64,000 nt of DNA from Rubrivirga sp046845755 (lineage in GTDB: Bacteria > Bacteroidota > Rhodothermia > Rhodothermales > Rubricoccaceae), in the NCBI RefSeq assembly GCF_046845755.1, contig NZ_CP177357.1, positions 2,542,001 through 2,606,000 on the forward strand, in the 5' to 3' direction. Below, piece by piece: positions 8,235 through 16,695 of this stretch. Position numbers and translations under genes: made by a program. The notes under the pieces are model-generated. The model saw only the letters and a list, made by a program, of their open reading frames with translations, had not been told where the DNA came from and ran no database searches. Positions within the stretch are counted from its first letter, which is position 1; every line of letters starts with the position of its first letter.

Positions 8235-9182
8235 CTAATACACCGACTCGGCGGCCTGGGTCCGGTTGAGGAAGGCCTGCGTAAACACGAACAGCACGCC
8301 GAAGATGACCATCGACAGCGCGGCCGCCCAGCCGAAGCGGTACATCGAGAACGCGGCCTCGTAGACGTAGCTCACCAGGATGTGCGTCTGGTCGTTGGGC
8401 TCGCCCCCGTTCGAGACGAGCCACACCACGTTGATGTTGTTGAACGTCCAGATGGCGCCGAGCGTGATGGCCGGGGCCATGACGGGCTTGAGGAGCGGCA
8501 TCGTGATCGTCCGAAACTGCACCCAGGCGTTCGCGCCGTCGACGCGCGCGGCCTCGTAGAGCTCCGTCGGGATCGACTGCAGGCCGCCGAGCGCGATGAC
8601 CATCATGAACGGGAAGCCGAGCCAGACGTTCGTGATGATGGCCGCGACGAACGCCGTCGTCGGGTCGCTCAGCCACGAGACCGCGCTCCCGCCCAGCCCC
8701 TCGACGAGCAGGTTGACGGCGCCGAACTCGTAGTTGAACATCCCCCGCCACGTCAGCGCCGTGATGTACTGGGGCACGGCCCACGGCAGGATCAGCAGCA
8801 CCCGCCACGCGCTCTTGCCCCGGATAAACGACTGGTGCAGGATGACGGCCAGAAACACGCCCAGCCCGACGTGGAAGACGACGTTGACGGCCGTCCAGAC
8901 GAGGGTCTTGACGAGCACGCTCCAGAACGCGGGCTCGGCGAACACGGCGAGGTACTGGTCGGGCCCGACGAGCTCCCAGTCCCGCAGCGTGTAGATGTTC
9001 ATGTTGCTGAACGAGATCGCCACGTTGTACACGAACGGGAAGGCGACGACGGCCAGCACCACGAGCGCGGTCGGCCCCAGCAACGCCGCCAGAAACCACC
9101 GCCGGCCCCAGTCCACGCGGGGACCGGGCGGCGTCTCGGCGGCGCGGTCGATCGCCAGAGCGTCGGTGGGGGCGTTGAGCAT
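8235..9182 (-). CDS. Carbohydrate ABC transporter permease, MalF type
   Basis: A 315-residue permease. The ATG at 9182 (MLNAPTDALAI) is preferred over an upstream ATG at 9254, which would translate an intergenic repeat. Six helices are predicted. The EAA loop is YEAARVDGANAWVQFRTI, and the C-terminal stretch FGVLFVFTQAFLNRTQ matches CUT1 permeases. It pairs with the MalG-type permease at 3803-4627; between them lie the GIY-YIG element and the hydrolase. The binding-protein gene upstream is 85 nt away, across an 80-bp repeat. Confidence 0.92.
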   Translation of the reverse strand: MLNAPTDALAIDRAAETPPGPRVDWGRRWFLAALLGPTALVVLAVVAFPFVYNVAISFSNMNIYTLRDWELVGPDQYLAVFAEPAFWSVLVKTLVWTAVNVVFHVGLGVFLAVILHQSFIRGKSAWRVLLILPWAVPQYITALTWRGMFNYEFGAVNLLVEGLGGSAVSWLSDPTTAFVAAIITNVWLGFPFMMVIALGGLQSIPTELYEAARVDGANAWVQFRTITMPLLKPVMAPAITLGAIWTFNNINVVWLVSNGGEPNDQTHILVSYVYEAAFSMYRFGWAAALSMVIFGVLFVFTQAFLNRTQAAESVY

Positions 9183-9186
9183 GGCG

Positions 9187-9267
9187 GGAAGAGGGGTGCG
9201 GGATTCGGGATGCGAGAGGGATGCGGAGGAGGTCTGCCCGTCCCTCCATGCCACATCCCTCCGCCCC
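9187..9267. repeat. Intergenic repeat, about 80 bp, family with GGATTCGGGATG core (copy 1 of 3)
   Basis: It fills the gap between the solute-binding gene and the MalF-type gene. It shares GTGCGGGATTCGGGATG on one side and CATCCCTCCGCCCC on the other with copies at 29911-29985 and, more diverged, 60897-60990. The two sides are partly complementary, so a hairpin could form in the operon mRNA. Confidence 0.7.
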
Positions 9268-10509
9268 TCACTCCAAAAACGTGTCGGCGATGCGCTTCTC
9301 GGCCTGCTCCTGCATCAACCGGGCGCCCTCGGCGGCGCCTACCTGGCCGTTCATCACGAGCTGGTACGGGCCGCGCATGGCGTCCCAGATCTGGCGCATC
9401 TGCGGCTCGGTCGGCATGGGGCGCGAGTGCTCGATCTGGGCCAGGCTCTGCGTCAGCGTCTCGCTCGACTCCATCACGTCGGACGCGCGGACGGCGGCGC
9501 GGACCGGGATCGTCGCCAGCTCGCGCGTCATGTCGGCCTGGATGGCGTCGTCGGTCAGCAGGCGCAGGACGCCGAGCACGGTCGGCAGCTTCCAGTCGGG
9601 GACGCTCGGGTTGAGCGAGTACGCCTTGGCTGCCGCCATCGGCTGCGCGTAGAGGCCGGTGGTCTCGTTGATCGGAAGCGGCGCCAGCCGCACGTCGACG
9701 CCCGCCTCGGCGTAGCCGCCCCACGACCACGGCCCGTCGATGGTGGCGGCCGCGAGGTCGTCGCGGAAGAGGGCCTTCGAGGTCTCGTAGTCGGCCTCGC
9801 GCGGGAGCACGGCGTAGCGGTCGCGCAGGTCGAGGACGTACTGGATGGCGGCGACGGTCTCGGGCGTGTCGAGCGTCGGGTGGCCGGCCTCGTCCATCAC
9901 CCAGCCCCCGAAGGAGGTCAGGAAGGGGATGAAGAAGAACGGCTCGGTGTAGTTCCAGACGAGCGCGTACTGGTCGGGCGCGCCGTCGCCGTCGGTGTCC
10001 TTGGTCAGGGTGCTCCCCAGCGCCGCCAGCTCGGCGAGCGTAGCGGGCGGCTCCGCCAGCAGGGCCGGGTTGTAGACGAACGTGAGGTGGTTGCCGATCT
10101 GGTCGGCCAGCCCATAGACGTGCCCGTCGTACATCACGCGCCCGTCCTCCGTGAACCCGGCGAGGTAGTCGGCGGGCACCAGGTCGTCGAGCGGGCGGAT
10201 GGTCTCGGTGATGCCGAGCGTTCCCATGTTGTCGGCCGGCCCGAAGATGAGGTCGGGGCCCTTCCCGCCGATCGCCGCGAAGACGTAGTGGTTGCGGAGC
10301 TCCTCGGTCTCCTTGTAGAGCGTCTCCAGCCGGACGGAGTCCTGGCGCGCGTTGTACGCGGCGGCCCAGTCCTCCAGAAACGTCCGCTCGGCGGCGTCCT
10401 TCTGGTGCCAGACTCGGACGACGACCGGTTCGCCCTCGGGCGGCGGGCCCGACGGCGCCGCGCACGCGGTCAGGCCGGCGGCCAGGGTCAGGACGAGGAC
10501 ACAGCGCAT
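9268..10509 (-). CDS. Sugar ABC transporter solute-binding lipoprotein, MalE-like
   Basis: 413 residues. A lipoprotein signal (residues 1-16, LAAGLTAC) tethers it to the outer face of the inner membrane. The segment VVVRVWHQKDAAERTFLEDW and the later GKGPDLIFGPADNMG and ATIDGPWSWGGYAEAG are typical of the extracellular solute-binding protein family 1. There is a DTDGDGAPDQYAL stretch that could bind calcium. It lies 14 nt after the small secreted protein gene and upstream of both permeases, so it most likely binds the maltodextrin-type substrate of this importer. The substrate is inferred. Confidence 0.93.
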   Translation of the reverse strand: MRCVLVLTLAAGLTACAAPSGPPPEGEPVVVRVWHQKDAAERTFLEDWAAAYNARQDSVRLETLYKETEELRNHYVFAAIGGKGPDLIFGPADNMGTLGITETIRPLDDLVPADYLAGFTEDGRVMYDGHVYGLADQIGNHLTFVYNPALLAEPPATLAELAALGSTLTKDTDGDGAPDQYALVWNYTEPFFFIPFLTSFGGWVMDEAGHPTLDTPETVAAIQYVLDLRDRYAVLPREADYETSKALFRDDLAAATIDGPWSWGGYAEAGVDVRLAPLPINETTGLYAQPMAAAKAYSLNPSVPDWKLPTVLGVLRLLTDDAIQADMTRELATIPVRAAVRASDVMESSETLTQSLAQIEHSRPMPTEPQMRQIWDAMRGPYQLVMNGQVGAAEGARLMQEQAEKRIADTFLE

Positions 10510-10523
10510 GGGGCGTGGTGGGA

Positions 10524-10979
10524 CTACTCGTCCAGGCCGCGCGGGCGGACATCGACGGGGGCCGCCGGACGATACACCACCGTCGCCCGGGGCGGCACGC
10601 GCAGGCCGAAGAGGGTGTCGGTGTCGCCGACGAGCGCGACGAGCGACGCGATCCGCCCGGCGTCGCGCGAGGCCGAGACGGGGACGAGCGGCGGCGGCAT
10701 CCGGTCGCCCGGCAGGCGCAGGAAGACGGGCGCGTCGGTCGGATTGAAGGCGACCATCCCACTCGCCGTGCGCACGGCGACGGCCCGGCCCGAGACGGCG
10801 ACCACGTCGAGCCCGCCCAGCGCGCCGGCCGCCAGCACCGCCGCGAGCACGGCGTCGGCGTCGGCGGACTCGACCGCCAGGAGGGCGCGGCTGGCGGCGC
10901 GCGCGGCGGCGTCCGTCTCAGCAGGTTGAGCCTGAGCGCTCGCGGCGAGGGCGGCCAGCAGGGCGAGGGCTCGGGTCAT
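10524..10979 (-). CDS. Small secreted protein, possibly an orphan amylase C-terminal-like domain
   Basis: 151 residues with a signal peptide (1-18, ending ASAQAQ). The ATG at 10979 is the only start giving a signal peptide. The second half (VRTASGMVAFNPTDAPVFLR, then FGLRVPPRATVVYRP) reads like the all-beta C-terminal domain of cyclomaltodextrinase or alpha-amylase, where such strands follow the catalytic barrel. No catalytic domain is attached. It sits between lacI (38-nt gap) and the binding-protein gene (14-nt gap) in the glucan operon. The domain match is by eye and weak; it could be an accessory glucan-binding protein or a relic of a lost GH13 enzyme. Confidence 0.7.
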   Translation of the reverse strand: MTRALALLAALAASAQAQPAETDAAARAASRALLAVESADADAVLAAVLAAGALGGLDVVAVSGRAVAVRTASGMVAFNPTDAPVFLRLPGDRMPPPLVPVSASRDAGRIASLVALVGDTDTLFGLRVPPRATVVYRPAAPVDVRPRGLDE

Positions 10980-11017
10980 GCGCGGAGAACGCCGGGGCCC
11001 CGCCCGTCGTGCCGGGC

Positions 11018-12052
11018 TCACGTGAGCGGCTCCGTCCCGCCCGTCGACTCGCGGACGACGATCTCGGGCGCGAACACGACGTGCCGCGCCTCGCCGTCGG
11101 CGCCGTCGAGCCGGCGGAGCAGGAGGTCCGCGCCGACGCGGCCCATCTCGTACATCGGCTGGCGGACCGTCGTCAAGCCGGCGTACGCGCTCGACTCGAC
11201 GTCGTCGAAGCCGACGAGGTCGAGGTCGCGGGGGGCCCGGAGGCCGGCCTCGCGCGCGGCGCGCAGGGCGCCGTACGCCAGCACGTCGGCGGCGGCGAAG
11301 ACGGCCGTCGGGGCGTCGGTCCGGCCCTCGAACCGCGCCAGCAGCGCCTGCATCCCCCGGTAGCCCGCGTAGCGCGTGTAGCCGTGGTGCCCCTCGTCCC
11401 ACTCGGCCTCGACGATCAGGTCGGGGTCGCGTGGGAGGCCCGCGGCCTCCAGGGTGTCGAGGTATCCCGCCCGGCGGCGCACGCCCGGCCCGGAGTCGGC
11501 AGCGGGCATCAGCATCGCGATCCGGGTGTGGCCCCGGTCCAACAAGTGCTGCGTCGCGACGGCCCCGCCCCGGTGGTTGTCGACGGCGACGGAGTCGACG
11601 GCGGGGTGGTGCGCGTCGATCAGGACGGCGGGCTGGCGGGAGGCCGCGATCTGGGCGGCGCGGGCGTCGTCGAGCGGGGTCGAGATCACGAAGAGCCCGT
11701 CGGCGCGGCCCCGCTGCACGGCCCGGTCGAGCTGGGCGCCGACGCGGTCGACCGACCGGCTGGCGTAGACGAGCAGGTCGTAGTCGGTCTCGTCGAGCCG
11801 GTCCTGCACGCCCCGGAGCACCTCCATGAAGAAGGCCGAGGTCATCATCGGCAAGACCGCCGAGAGCAGCTGCGTCGACTGCCGGGCCAGGCTCTGGGCG
11901 CTCGCGTGGGGCACGTAGCCCAACTCCTCGGCGACGCCGAACACCTTCTGCCGCGTGCTCTCCGAGACGCGGGGGTGGCCGTTGAAGGCGCGCGAGACGG
12001 TCGCGATGGAGACGCCGGCCTTGTCGGCGATGTCGTAGATGGTGACGGGCAC
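11018..12052 (-). CDS. LacI-family transcriptional regulator of the glucan operon
   Basis: 344 residues. The N-terminal helix-turn-helix (1-55, TIYDIADKAGVSIATVSRAF) is classic LacI, followed by the hinge ASAQSLARQ and a periplasmic-binding-protein-like effector domain. It is the first gene of the minus-strand sugar operon, with 38 nt to the next gene and no terminator. A palindromic site fitting LacI operators lies 12 nt before its start, so autoregulation together with the whole operon is likely. The effector is probably a maltodextrin or related sugar, by context. Confidence 0.93.
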   Translation of the reverse strand: MPVTIYDIADKAGVSIATVSRAFNGHPRVSESTRQKVFGVAEELGYVPHASAQSLARQSTQLLSAVLPMMTSAFFMEVLRGVQDRLDETDYDLLVYASRSVDRVGAQLDRAVQRGRADGLFVISTPLDDARAAQIAASRQPAVLIDAHHPAVDSVAVDNHRGGAVATQHLLDRGHTRIAMLMPAADSGPGVRRRAGYLDTLEAAGLPRDPDLIVEAEWDEGHHGYTRYAGYRGMQALLARFEGRTDAPTAVFAAADVLAYGALRAAREAGLRAPRDLDLVGFDDVESSAYAGLTTVRQPMYEMGRVGADLLLRRLDGADGEARHVVFAPEIVVRESTGGTEPLT

Positions 12053-12064
12053 GCGAGGGCTAGG

Positions 12065-12078
12065 TGGAAGCGCTTTCA
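12065..12078. promoter_or_regulatory. LacI-type operator
   Basis: TGGAAGCGCTTTCA, a 14-bp palindrome with one mismatch around the AGCGCT centre typical of LacI/GalR/CcpA sites. It lies between the lacI promoter and its start codon, positioned for autorepression. No second copy was seen before the other sugar genes. Confidence 0.8.
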
Positions 12079-12080
12079 GA

Positions 12081-12108
12081 GGATACCGGCCGGCGGCCGA
12101 AGGGACAA
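12081..12108 (-). promoter_or_regulatory. Putative promoter of the lacI-led operon
   Basis: On the minus strand a TTG (12108-12106) is followed after 20 nt by TATCC (12085-12081), roughly the TTG ... TAnnT layout of Bacteroidota promoters. The operator lies immediately downstream. Confidence 0.45.
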
Positions 12109-12130
12109 CCCGGCCCGAATCCGCTCGCGA

Positions 12131-13270
12131 TCACTCCGCCTCGTCCCAGTGCTCGATCATGTCGATCACCGCGTCCGCGATCTGGTCCTGGTCGACCGTC
12201 CCGACGATCTCGCCGCGCTTGAACAGGTGCGCCCGGCCGCGGCCGAGCGACACGCCGAGGTCGGCGCCCGCCGCCTCGCCGGGGCCGTTCACGGCGCAGC
12301 CCATCAGCGCCACCGACAGGTCTTTGTCGAAGCCGCGCTTGGCGACCGCCTCCTCGACCTCGTCGACGACCGAGAACAGGTCGCCGGCGAGCCGCCCGCA
12401 CGTCGGGCACGCGATGACGTTGACGCCGGGCCGCCCCAGCCGCAGCGACTTCAGGATCTGGTGGCCGACCAGGACCTCGTTGACCGAGTCGGCCGCGAGC
12501 GACACCCGGATCGTGTCGCCGATCCCGTCCGCCAGCAGCGAGCCGATGCCGATGCTCGACTTGATCGGGCCGGTCTTCAGCGAGCCCGACTCCGTCACGC
12601 CCAGGTGCAGCGGGTAGTCGGTCGCCGCCGCCAGCAGGCGGTAGCTCTGGATCATGAAGTACACGTCGGAGTGCTTCACCGAGATCACGATGTCCTCGAA
12701 CCCGACGCGCGTGCACGCCTCGACGTGGCGCATGGCGCTCTCGAACAGGGCCTCCGGACGCGGGTAGCCGTACTTGTCCAGGATGTCCTTCTCGAGCGAG
12801 CCCCCGTTGACGCCGATGCGGATCGGCGTGCCGCGCTCCTTGGCCGCCAGCAGCACCTCGCGCTCCCACTCGGGCTTGCCGATGTTGCCGGGGTTGATCC
12901 GCACCTTGGCGACGCCCGCCTCCAGCGCCTTCAGCGCGTACGTGTGGTTAAAGTGGATGTCGGCCACGATCGGGACGTTCGCGCCCTCCACGATTGCCTT
13001 CAGGGCGTCCGCGTCCTCGGGCCGGGGGACGGCCACACGGACGACATCCGCGCCGGCCTCCGCCAGCCCCTCGATCTCGGCCAAGCACGTCTCGACCTCG
13101 TGCGTCTTGCCCGTCGTCATCGACTGGACCGTGATCGGGGCGCCCCCGCCGATCTGGAGCTCCTTCGGCTCGCCGTCGACGGCGTAGCGCAGCGTGACCG
13201 GGCGGGAGTGGCGGCGCGGGCGCTGGGGGGCCTGCGCGGCCTGCGTCGATTCGTCCTGGGAGAGCTCCAT
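12131..13270 (-). CDS. ispG: 4-hydroxy-3-methylbut-2-enyl diphosphate synthase
   Basis: 379 residues, close to the usual length for the short bacterial form. It converts methylerythritol cyclodiphosphate to HMBPP in the MEP isoprenoid pathway. The [4Fe-4S] ligands are Cys288 and Cys291 (ACPTCG) and Cys325 (GCAVNGPGE), with Glu332 in the same loop. The TIM-barrel half carries VRVAVPRPEDADAL and RINPGNIG. It is a single gene here, divergent from the lipoprotein gene at 13411; the other MEP gene in the window, ispE, is 18 kb away. The 140 nt upstream show no clear TAnnTTCG box. Confidence 0.97.
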   Translation of the reverse strand: MELSQDESTQAAQAPQRPRRHSRPVTLRYAVDGEPKELQIGGGAPITVQSMTTGKTHEVETCLAEIEGLAEAGADVVRVAVPRPEDADALKAIVEGANVPIVADIHFNHTYALKALEAGVAKVRINPGNIGKPEWEREVLLAAKERGTPIRIGVNGGSLEKDILDKYGYPRPEALFESAMRHVEACTRVGFEDIVISVKHSDVYFMIQSYRLLAAATDYPLHLGVTESGSLKTGPIKSSIGIGSLLADGIGDTIRVSLAADSVNEVLVGHQILKSLRLGRPGVNVIACPTCGRLAGDLFSVVDEVEEAVAKRGFDKDLSVALMGCAVNGPGEAAGADLGVSLGRGRAHLFKRGEIVGTVDQDQIADAVIDMIEHWDEAE

Positions 13271-13410
13271 CGGGGTGCGAGAAGGGGGACGGCGCCTACG
13301 GCCCGGCCCGCGAGACGTTCGCGCCCCGCCGTTTCGATTGCGAGAATCCGCCGCCCGTGCGCCCCGGCAAGGCGGCGCTGCGGAGGAAGGGGGGCCCCTC
13401 CCCTGCCCCG

Positions 13411-14331
13411 ATGCGCCCGCTCTCGCTCGCCGTCCTCGTCGCCCTCGCCGGCTGCACCGACCCGTATTCCTGCCCCGGCCTCGACGCCGCCCAGTCGGCC
13501 GACGCGCTCCGGACGTGCGCCTTCGCCGCCGAGATGGGCGAGGCGCCCGTCTCGTTCGCGCCTCCCGATGAGCCCGCCGTCCCCTTCGAGCGCCCGCCGT
13601 CGATCCACGCCGCCGCCACGTTCGCCGACGGCGCCCGGCTACTCGCCACGACCGAGGGCCTCGCGTGGAGCGCGCCCGACCCGGCTGGCGGCTCCGCGCG
13701 CCGCGGGACTCGGACCGATCGCATCGGGCGCGTCGTGTCAGTCGCCGCCGCGCCCGTGGCCGACCGCTACGCCGTCGCCCACGCCGGCGGCCGGCTGCTC
13801 CTCCGCTCGCGCGACGGCCGCGCCCCCGTCGACGTGCCGCTCGCGCTCGCCCGGGACTCCATCGGCACCTTCGAGAGGATCGCGTCGGTCCCGCTCGCGT
13901 TCACCCCCGACGGCGCCCGGCTGGCGGGCGTCGAGGCCGAAACCGGCGCCGTCGTCTGGGACGCCCGGACCGGCGCGCGCGTGTGGAGCACCCCCCTCGA
14001 CGCCCAGGGCCGCGCCGTCGCCCTGTCGCCCGATGGCGCCCGCGTCGCCGTCGGCGACGCCGCCGGCGGGGTCTCGGTCTGGACCGTCGACGGCGGCGCG
14101 CTCGTCGGCGCGTGGCGGCACCCGCGCGGCGTCCAGTCGGTCGCCCTCGGAGCGGGCGGGCGGATGACGGTCTGGCTCGGCGAGCGGACCTCGCGCCAGA
14201 CCCAGCGCCGGCACCAGGGCGTCCGCCGGGACCGGACGTCGGGCCTCCCCGAGCCGTACGACGCGGTGCTCGTCACCGACCCGCCGGTCGTCGTGGTGTG
14301 GCGGCTGCCCGGCCCCGGCCGAGACGGCTGA
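13411..14331 (+). CDS. Lipoprotein with WD40-like beta-propeller repeats
   Basis: 306 residues. The ATG at 13411 gives a short lipoprotein signal with lipobox LVALAGC (Cys15). Repeats such as LAFTPDGARLAGVEAETGAV, VALSPDGARVAVGDAAGGV and VALGAGGRMTVWLGE mark at least three propeller blades. That is fewer than a full seven-blade propeller, though the N-terminal part (ADGARLLATTEGLAW) may add one or two. The protein should be exported and anchored to a membrane. The role is unknown; such proteins usually mediate protein contacts. It precedes the phospholipase D gene by 30 nt on the same strand and may be co-transcribed. Confidence 0.75.
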   Translation: MRPLSLAVLVALAGCTDPYSCPGLDAAQSADALRTCAFAAEMGEAPVSFAPPDEPAVPFERPPSIHAAATFADGARLLATTEGLAWSAPDPAGGSARRGTRTDRIGRVVSVAAAPVADRYAVAHAGGRLLLRSRDGRAPVDVPLALARDSIGTFERIASVPLAFTPDGARLAGVEAETGAVVWDARTGARVWSTPLDAQGRAVALSPDGARVAVGDAAGGVSVWTVDGGALVGAWRHPRGVQSVALGAGGRMTVWLGERTSRQTQRRHQGVRRDRTSGLPEPYDAVLVTDPPVVVVWRLPGPGRDG

Positions 14332-14350
14332 CGGGCCCCGACGCGGCGGG

Positions 14351-14358
14351 TACCTTTC
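14351..14358 (+). promoter_or_regulatory. TAnnTTTC box just before the phospholipase D gene
   Basis: TACCTTTC resembles the Bacteroidota -7 element TAnnTTTG. It ends 3 nt before the ATG at 14362, so if used the transcript would be nearly leaderless. Confidence 0.3.
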
Positions 14359-14361
14359 GCG

Positions 14362-15639
14362 ATGACCCAACGCCGCCTCGCAATCGCCCTCCTGTTCCTG
14401 ATCGCCGCGTCCGTCGTGGTCATCCTGGGGCTCAACTTTGTCGGGCCCGACCGCCAGGTCACCGAGGAGATCTACCACCGCTACGACCTCGACAGCCCCC
14501 AGTTCAGGCGCGAGATGGGCGTCCTCCTCGGCCCCAGCGTGGTCGACGGCAACCTCATCAGCGACCTCCAGAACGGCACCGAGATCTTCCCGGCCATGCT
14601 GGCGGCGATCGCGAGCGCCGAGGAGACCATCACGTTCGAGACGTTCGTGTACTGGTCCGGCGACATCGGCCGCCAGTTTGCCGAGGCGCTCGCCGAGCGC
14701 GCCCGCGACAGCGTCGAGGTCCGCGTGCTCGTCGACTGGGCCGGCGCGCAGAAGATGGACCCGGCCTCGTTCGACCTGATGGAGGCGGCCGGCGTCGAGA
14801 TCCACTGGTACCGCCCGCTCGAGTGGTACACGCTGGCGCGGCTCAACAACCGCACCCACCGCAAGATCCTGGTCGTCGACGGGACGGTCGGGTTCACCGG
14901 CGGCGTCGGGATCGCCGACGAGTGGGACGGCGACGGCGACTCGCCCGAGGAGTGGCGCGACGCGCACTTCCAGGTGGAGGGGCCCGTCGTGGCCCAGCTC
15001 CAGGCGGCGTTCCTGGACAACTGGATCGAGACGACGGGCGAGATCTTGAACGGCCCCGCGTACTTCCCCCCGCTCGACTCCGTCGGCACGGCCTCGGCCC
15101 ACGTCTTCACGTCGAGCCCGGCCGGCGGCAGCGACAGCATGCGGCTGATGTACATGATGGCGATCGCGGCGGCGGAGCACACCATCGACCTCGCCGCCGC
15201 CTACTTCGTCCCCGACGGCCTGCTCTCGGACGCGCTCGTCGCCGCCCAGGAGCGCGGCGTCCGCGTCCGGATCGTGCTCCCCGGCGAGCACATGGACTCC
15301 GAGCTCGTCTCGATCTCCTCGAAGGGCACCTGGGGCCCGCTCCTGGAGGCCGGCGTCCTGATCGCGGAGTTCGCCCCGAGCATGTACCACACGAAGATGC
15401 TCCTCGTCGACGGCATCTTCACGTCCGTCGGCTCGACCAACTTCGACATCCGGTCCTTCGAGCTCAACGACGAGGCCAGCCTCAACATCTACGACGCCAC
15501 CTTCGCCGCGCGCATGACGGAGGTCTTCGAGGCCGACCTCGCGAACGCCGAGCCGTACTCGTACGAGCAGTGGCAGAACCGGCCGTGGACCGAGAAGCTC
15601 GCCGAGACGCTCGTCCGCCCCCTCAAGTCGCAGCTGTAG
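14362..15639 (+). CDS. Cardiolipin synthase / phospholipase D family protein
   Basis: 425 residues with one N-terminal membrane helix (about 6-27). There are two HKD motifs: His166-Lys168-Asp173 (THRKILVVDG) and His343-Lys345-Asp350 (YHTKMLLVDG), each followed by the Gly-rich or SxN stretch of the family (VGFTGGVGIAD; VGSTNFDIRS). Two HKD motifs plus a membrane anchor fit ClsA/ClsB-type cardiolipin synthases that join two phosphatidylglycerols or transfer phosphatidyl groups. It is one helix short of the usual two-helix ClsA. It converges with the CaCA antiporter gene, 14 nt away. Confidence 0.88.
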   Translation: MTQRRLAIALLFLIAASVVVILGLNFVGPDRQVTEEIYHRYDLDSPQFRREMGVLLGPSVVDGNLISDLQNGTEIFPAMLAAIASAEETITFETFVYWSGDIGRQFAEALAERARDSVEVRVLVDWAGAQKMDPASFDLMEAAGVEIHWYRPLEWYTLARLNNRTHRKILVVDGTVGFTGGVGIADEWDGDGDSPEEWRDAHFQVEGPVVAQLQAAFLDNWIETTGEILNGPAYFPPLDSVGTASAHVFTSSPAGGSDSMRLMYMMAIAAAEHTIDLAAAYFVPDGLLSDALVAAQERGVRVRIVLPGEHMDSELVSISSKGTWGPLLEAGVLIAEFAPSMYHTKMLLVDGIFTSVGSTNFDIRSFELNDEASLNIYDATFAARMTEVFEADLANAEPYSYEQWQNRPWTEKLAETLVRPLKSQL

Positions 15640-15653
15640 CCGGTCCCCGGCCG

Positions 15654-16589
15654 TCAGCCGTGCTGGACGACGAGGTAGCTCAGGTACGCGGTGTAGCCCG
15701 CGAGCAGAACCGCCGCCTCGGGCCGGACCAGCCGCCGCCCCGTCCACATCATCGGGAGCAGCACGACCGCGAAGGCCGCCATCACCGCCAGGTCGACCGG
15801 CTCCAGGCCGGGCGCCACGAGCGGCCCCACGATCGCGCCGACGCCCAGGATGCCGAGCAGGTTGAACACGTTCGACCCGACCACATTCCCGACCGCCATC
15901 GCGCCCTCCCCCCGGGCCGCGGCCACGACGGAGGTCGCCAGCTCGGGCAGGCTCGTGCCCACGGCCACGACGGTCAGTCCGATGACGGCGTTCGACACGC
16001 CGGCGTCCCGGGCCAGCGCCACGGCTCCGCCGACAAACACGTCGGCCCCGAGGGCGAGCCCGCCGAGCCCGCCCGCCACCAGCAGCGCGTCCCGCCAGAC
16101 CGGGCCGGGCGCCACGACCGGGAGGTCAGGCGACACGGCCTCGCGGCGGCCCTGCCGGACGCTCCACCCGAGGTACGCCGCGAGCGCGGCCACGAGCACG
16201 AGCCCCTCCCCGACCCCGAGCCGGCCGTCGAGCAGGAGCGCGATGACGGCGGCCGTGATCCCGAGCAGGACGGGGAGGTCGCGCCGGAGGATCGACGGGT
16301 CCGTGGCGATGGGCCGCACCAGCACGGCGAACCCCAGGATGAGGCCCACGTTCGCGATGTTCGACCCGACCACGTTCCCGACCGCGATCCCGCCGGCGCC
16401 CGCCAGCGCGGCCTGCACGGTCACCACGAGTTCGGGCGCGCTCGTCCCGAACGCCACGACCGTCAGCCCGACGACGAGCGGCGAGAGCCCCAGCCGCAAC
16501 GCCGCCGACGCCGCGCCGTGGACGAGGGCGGCGGCGGCGGCCATCAAGAGGGCCAGGCCGCCGGCGAGGGCGAGGATGTCGTACAGCAT
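15654..16589 (-). CDS. Calcium/sodium antiporter, CaCA family (YrbG-like)
   Basis: 311 residues, ten predicted helices in two inverted halves. Both alpha repeats are visible: GTSAPELVVTVQAALAGAGG with VGNVVGSNIANVGLILG in the first half, and GTSLPELATSVVAAARGEGA with VGNVVGSNVFNLLGILG in the second. These hold the conserved acidic and Asn residues that bind cations. Exchanges Na+ or H+ for Ca2+ across the inner membrane. A second member of the family lies at 20420-21388, within a group of four cation antiporters. Confidence 0.95.
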   Translation of the reverse strand: MLYDILALAGGLALLMAAAAALVHGAASAALRLGLSPLVVGLTVVAFGTSAPELVVTVQAALAGAGGIAVGNVVGSNIANVGLILGFAVLVRPIATDPSILRRDLPVLLGITAAVIALLLDGRLGVGEGLVLVAALAAYLGWSVRQGRREAVSPDLPVVAPGPVWRDALLVAGGLGGLALGADVFVGGAVALARDAGVSNAVIGLTVVAVGTSLPELATSVVAAARGEGAMAVGNVVGSNVFNLLGILGVGAIVGPLVAPGLEPVDLAVMAAFAVVLLPMMWTGRRLVRPEAAVLLAGYTAYLSYLVVQHG

Positions 16590-16695
16590 GGGGTAGGGCG
16601 AGAACGGCGCGTCCTAACGACACGCCCGGCCGGAGGTCCCCCCGGCACACCCGCGCCGGGAAAGTTCATCGGGGCGGGGCGCCCCCAGGACCCGA

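Noticed and set aside
10524..11402. A 292-residue protein starting inside lacI
   Set aside because: The first half is an antiframe of lacI; the signal peptide starts at 10979.
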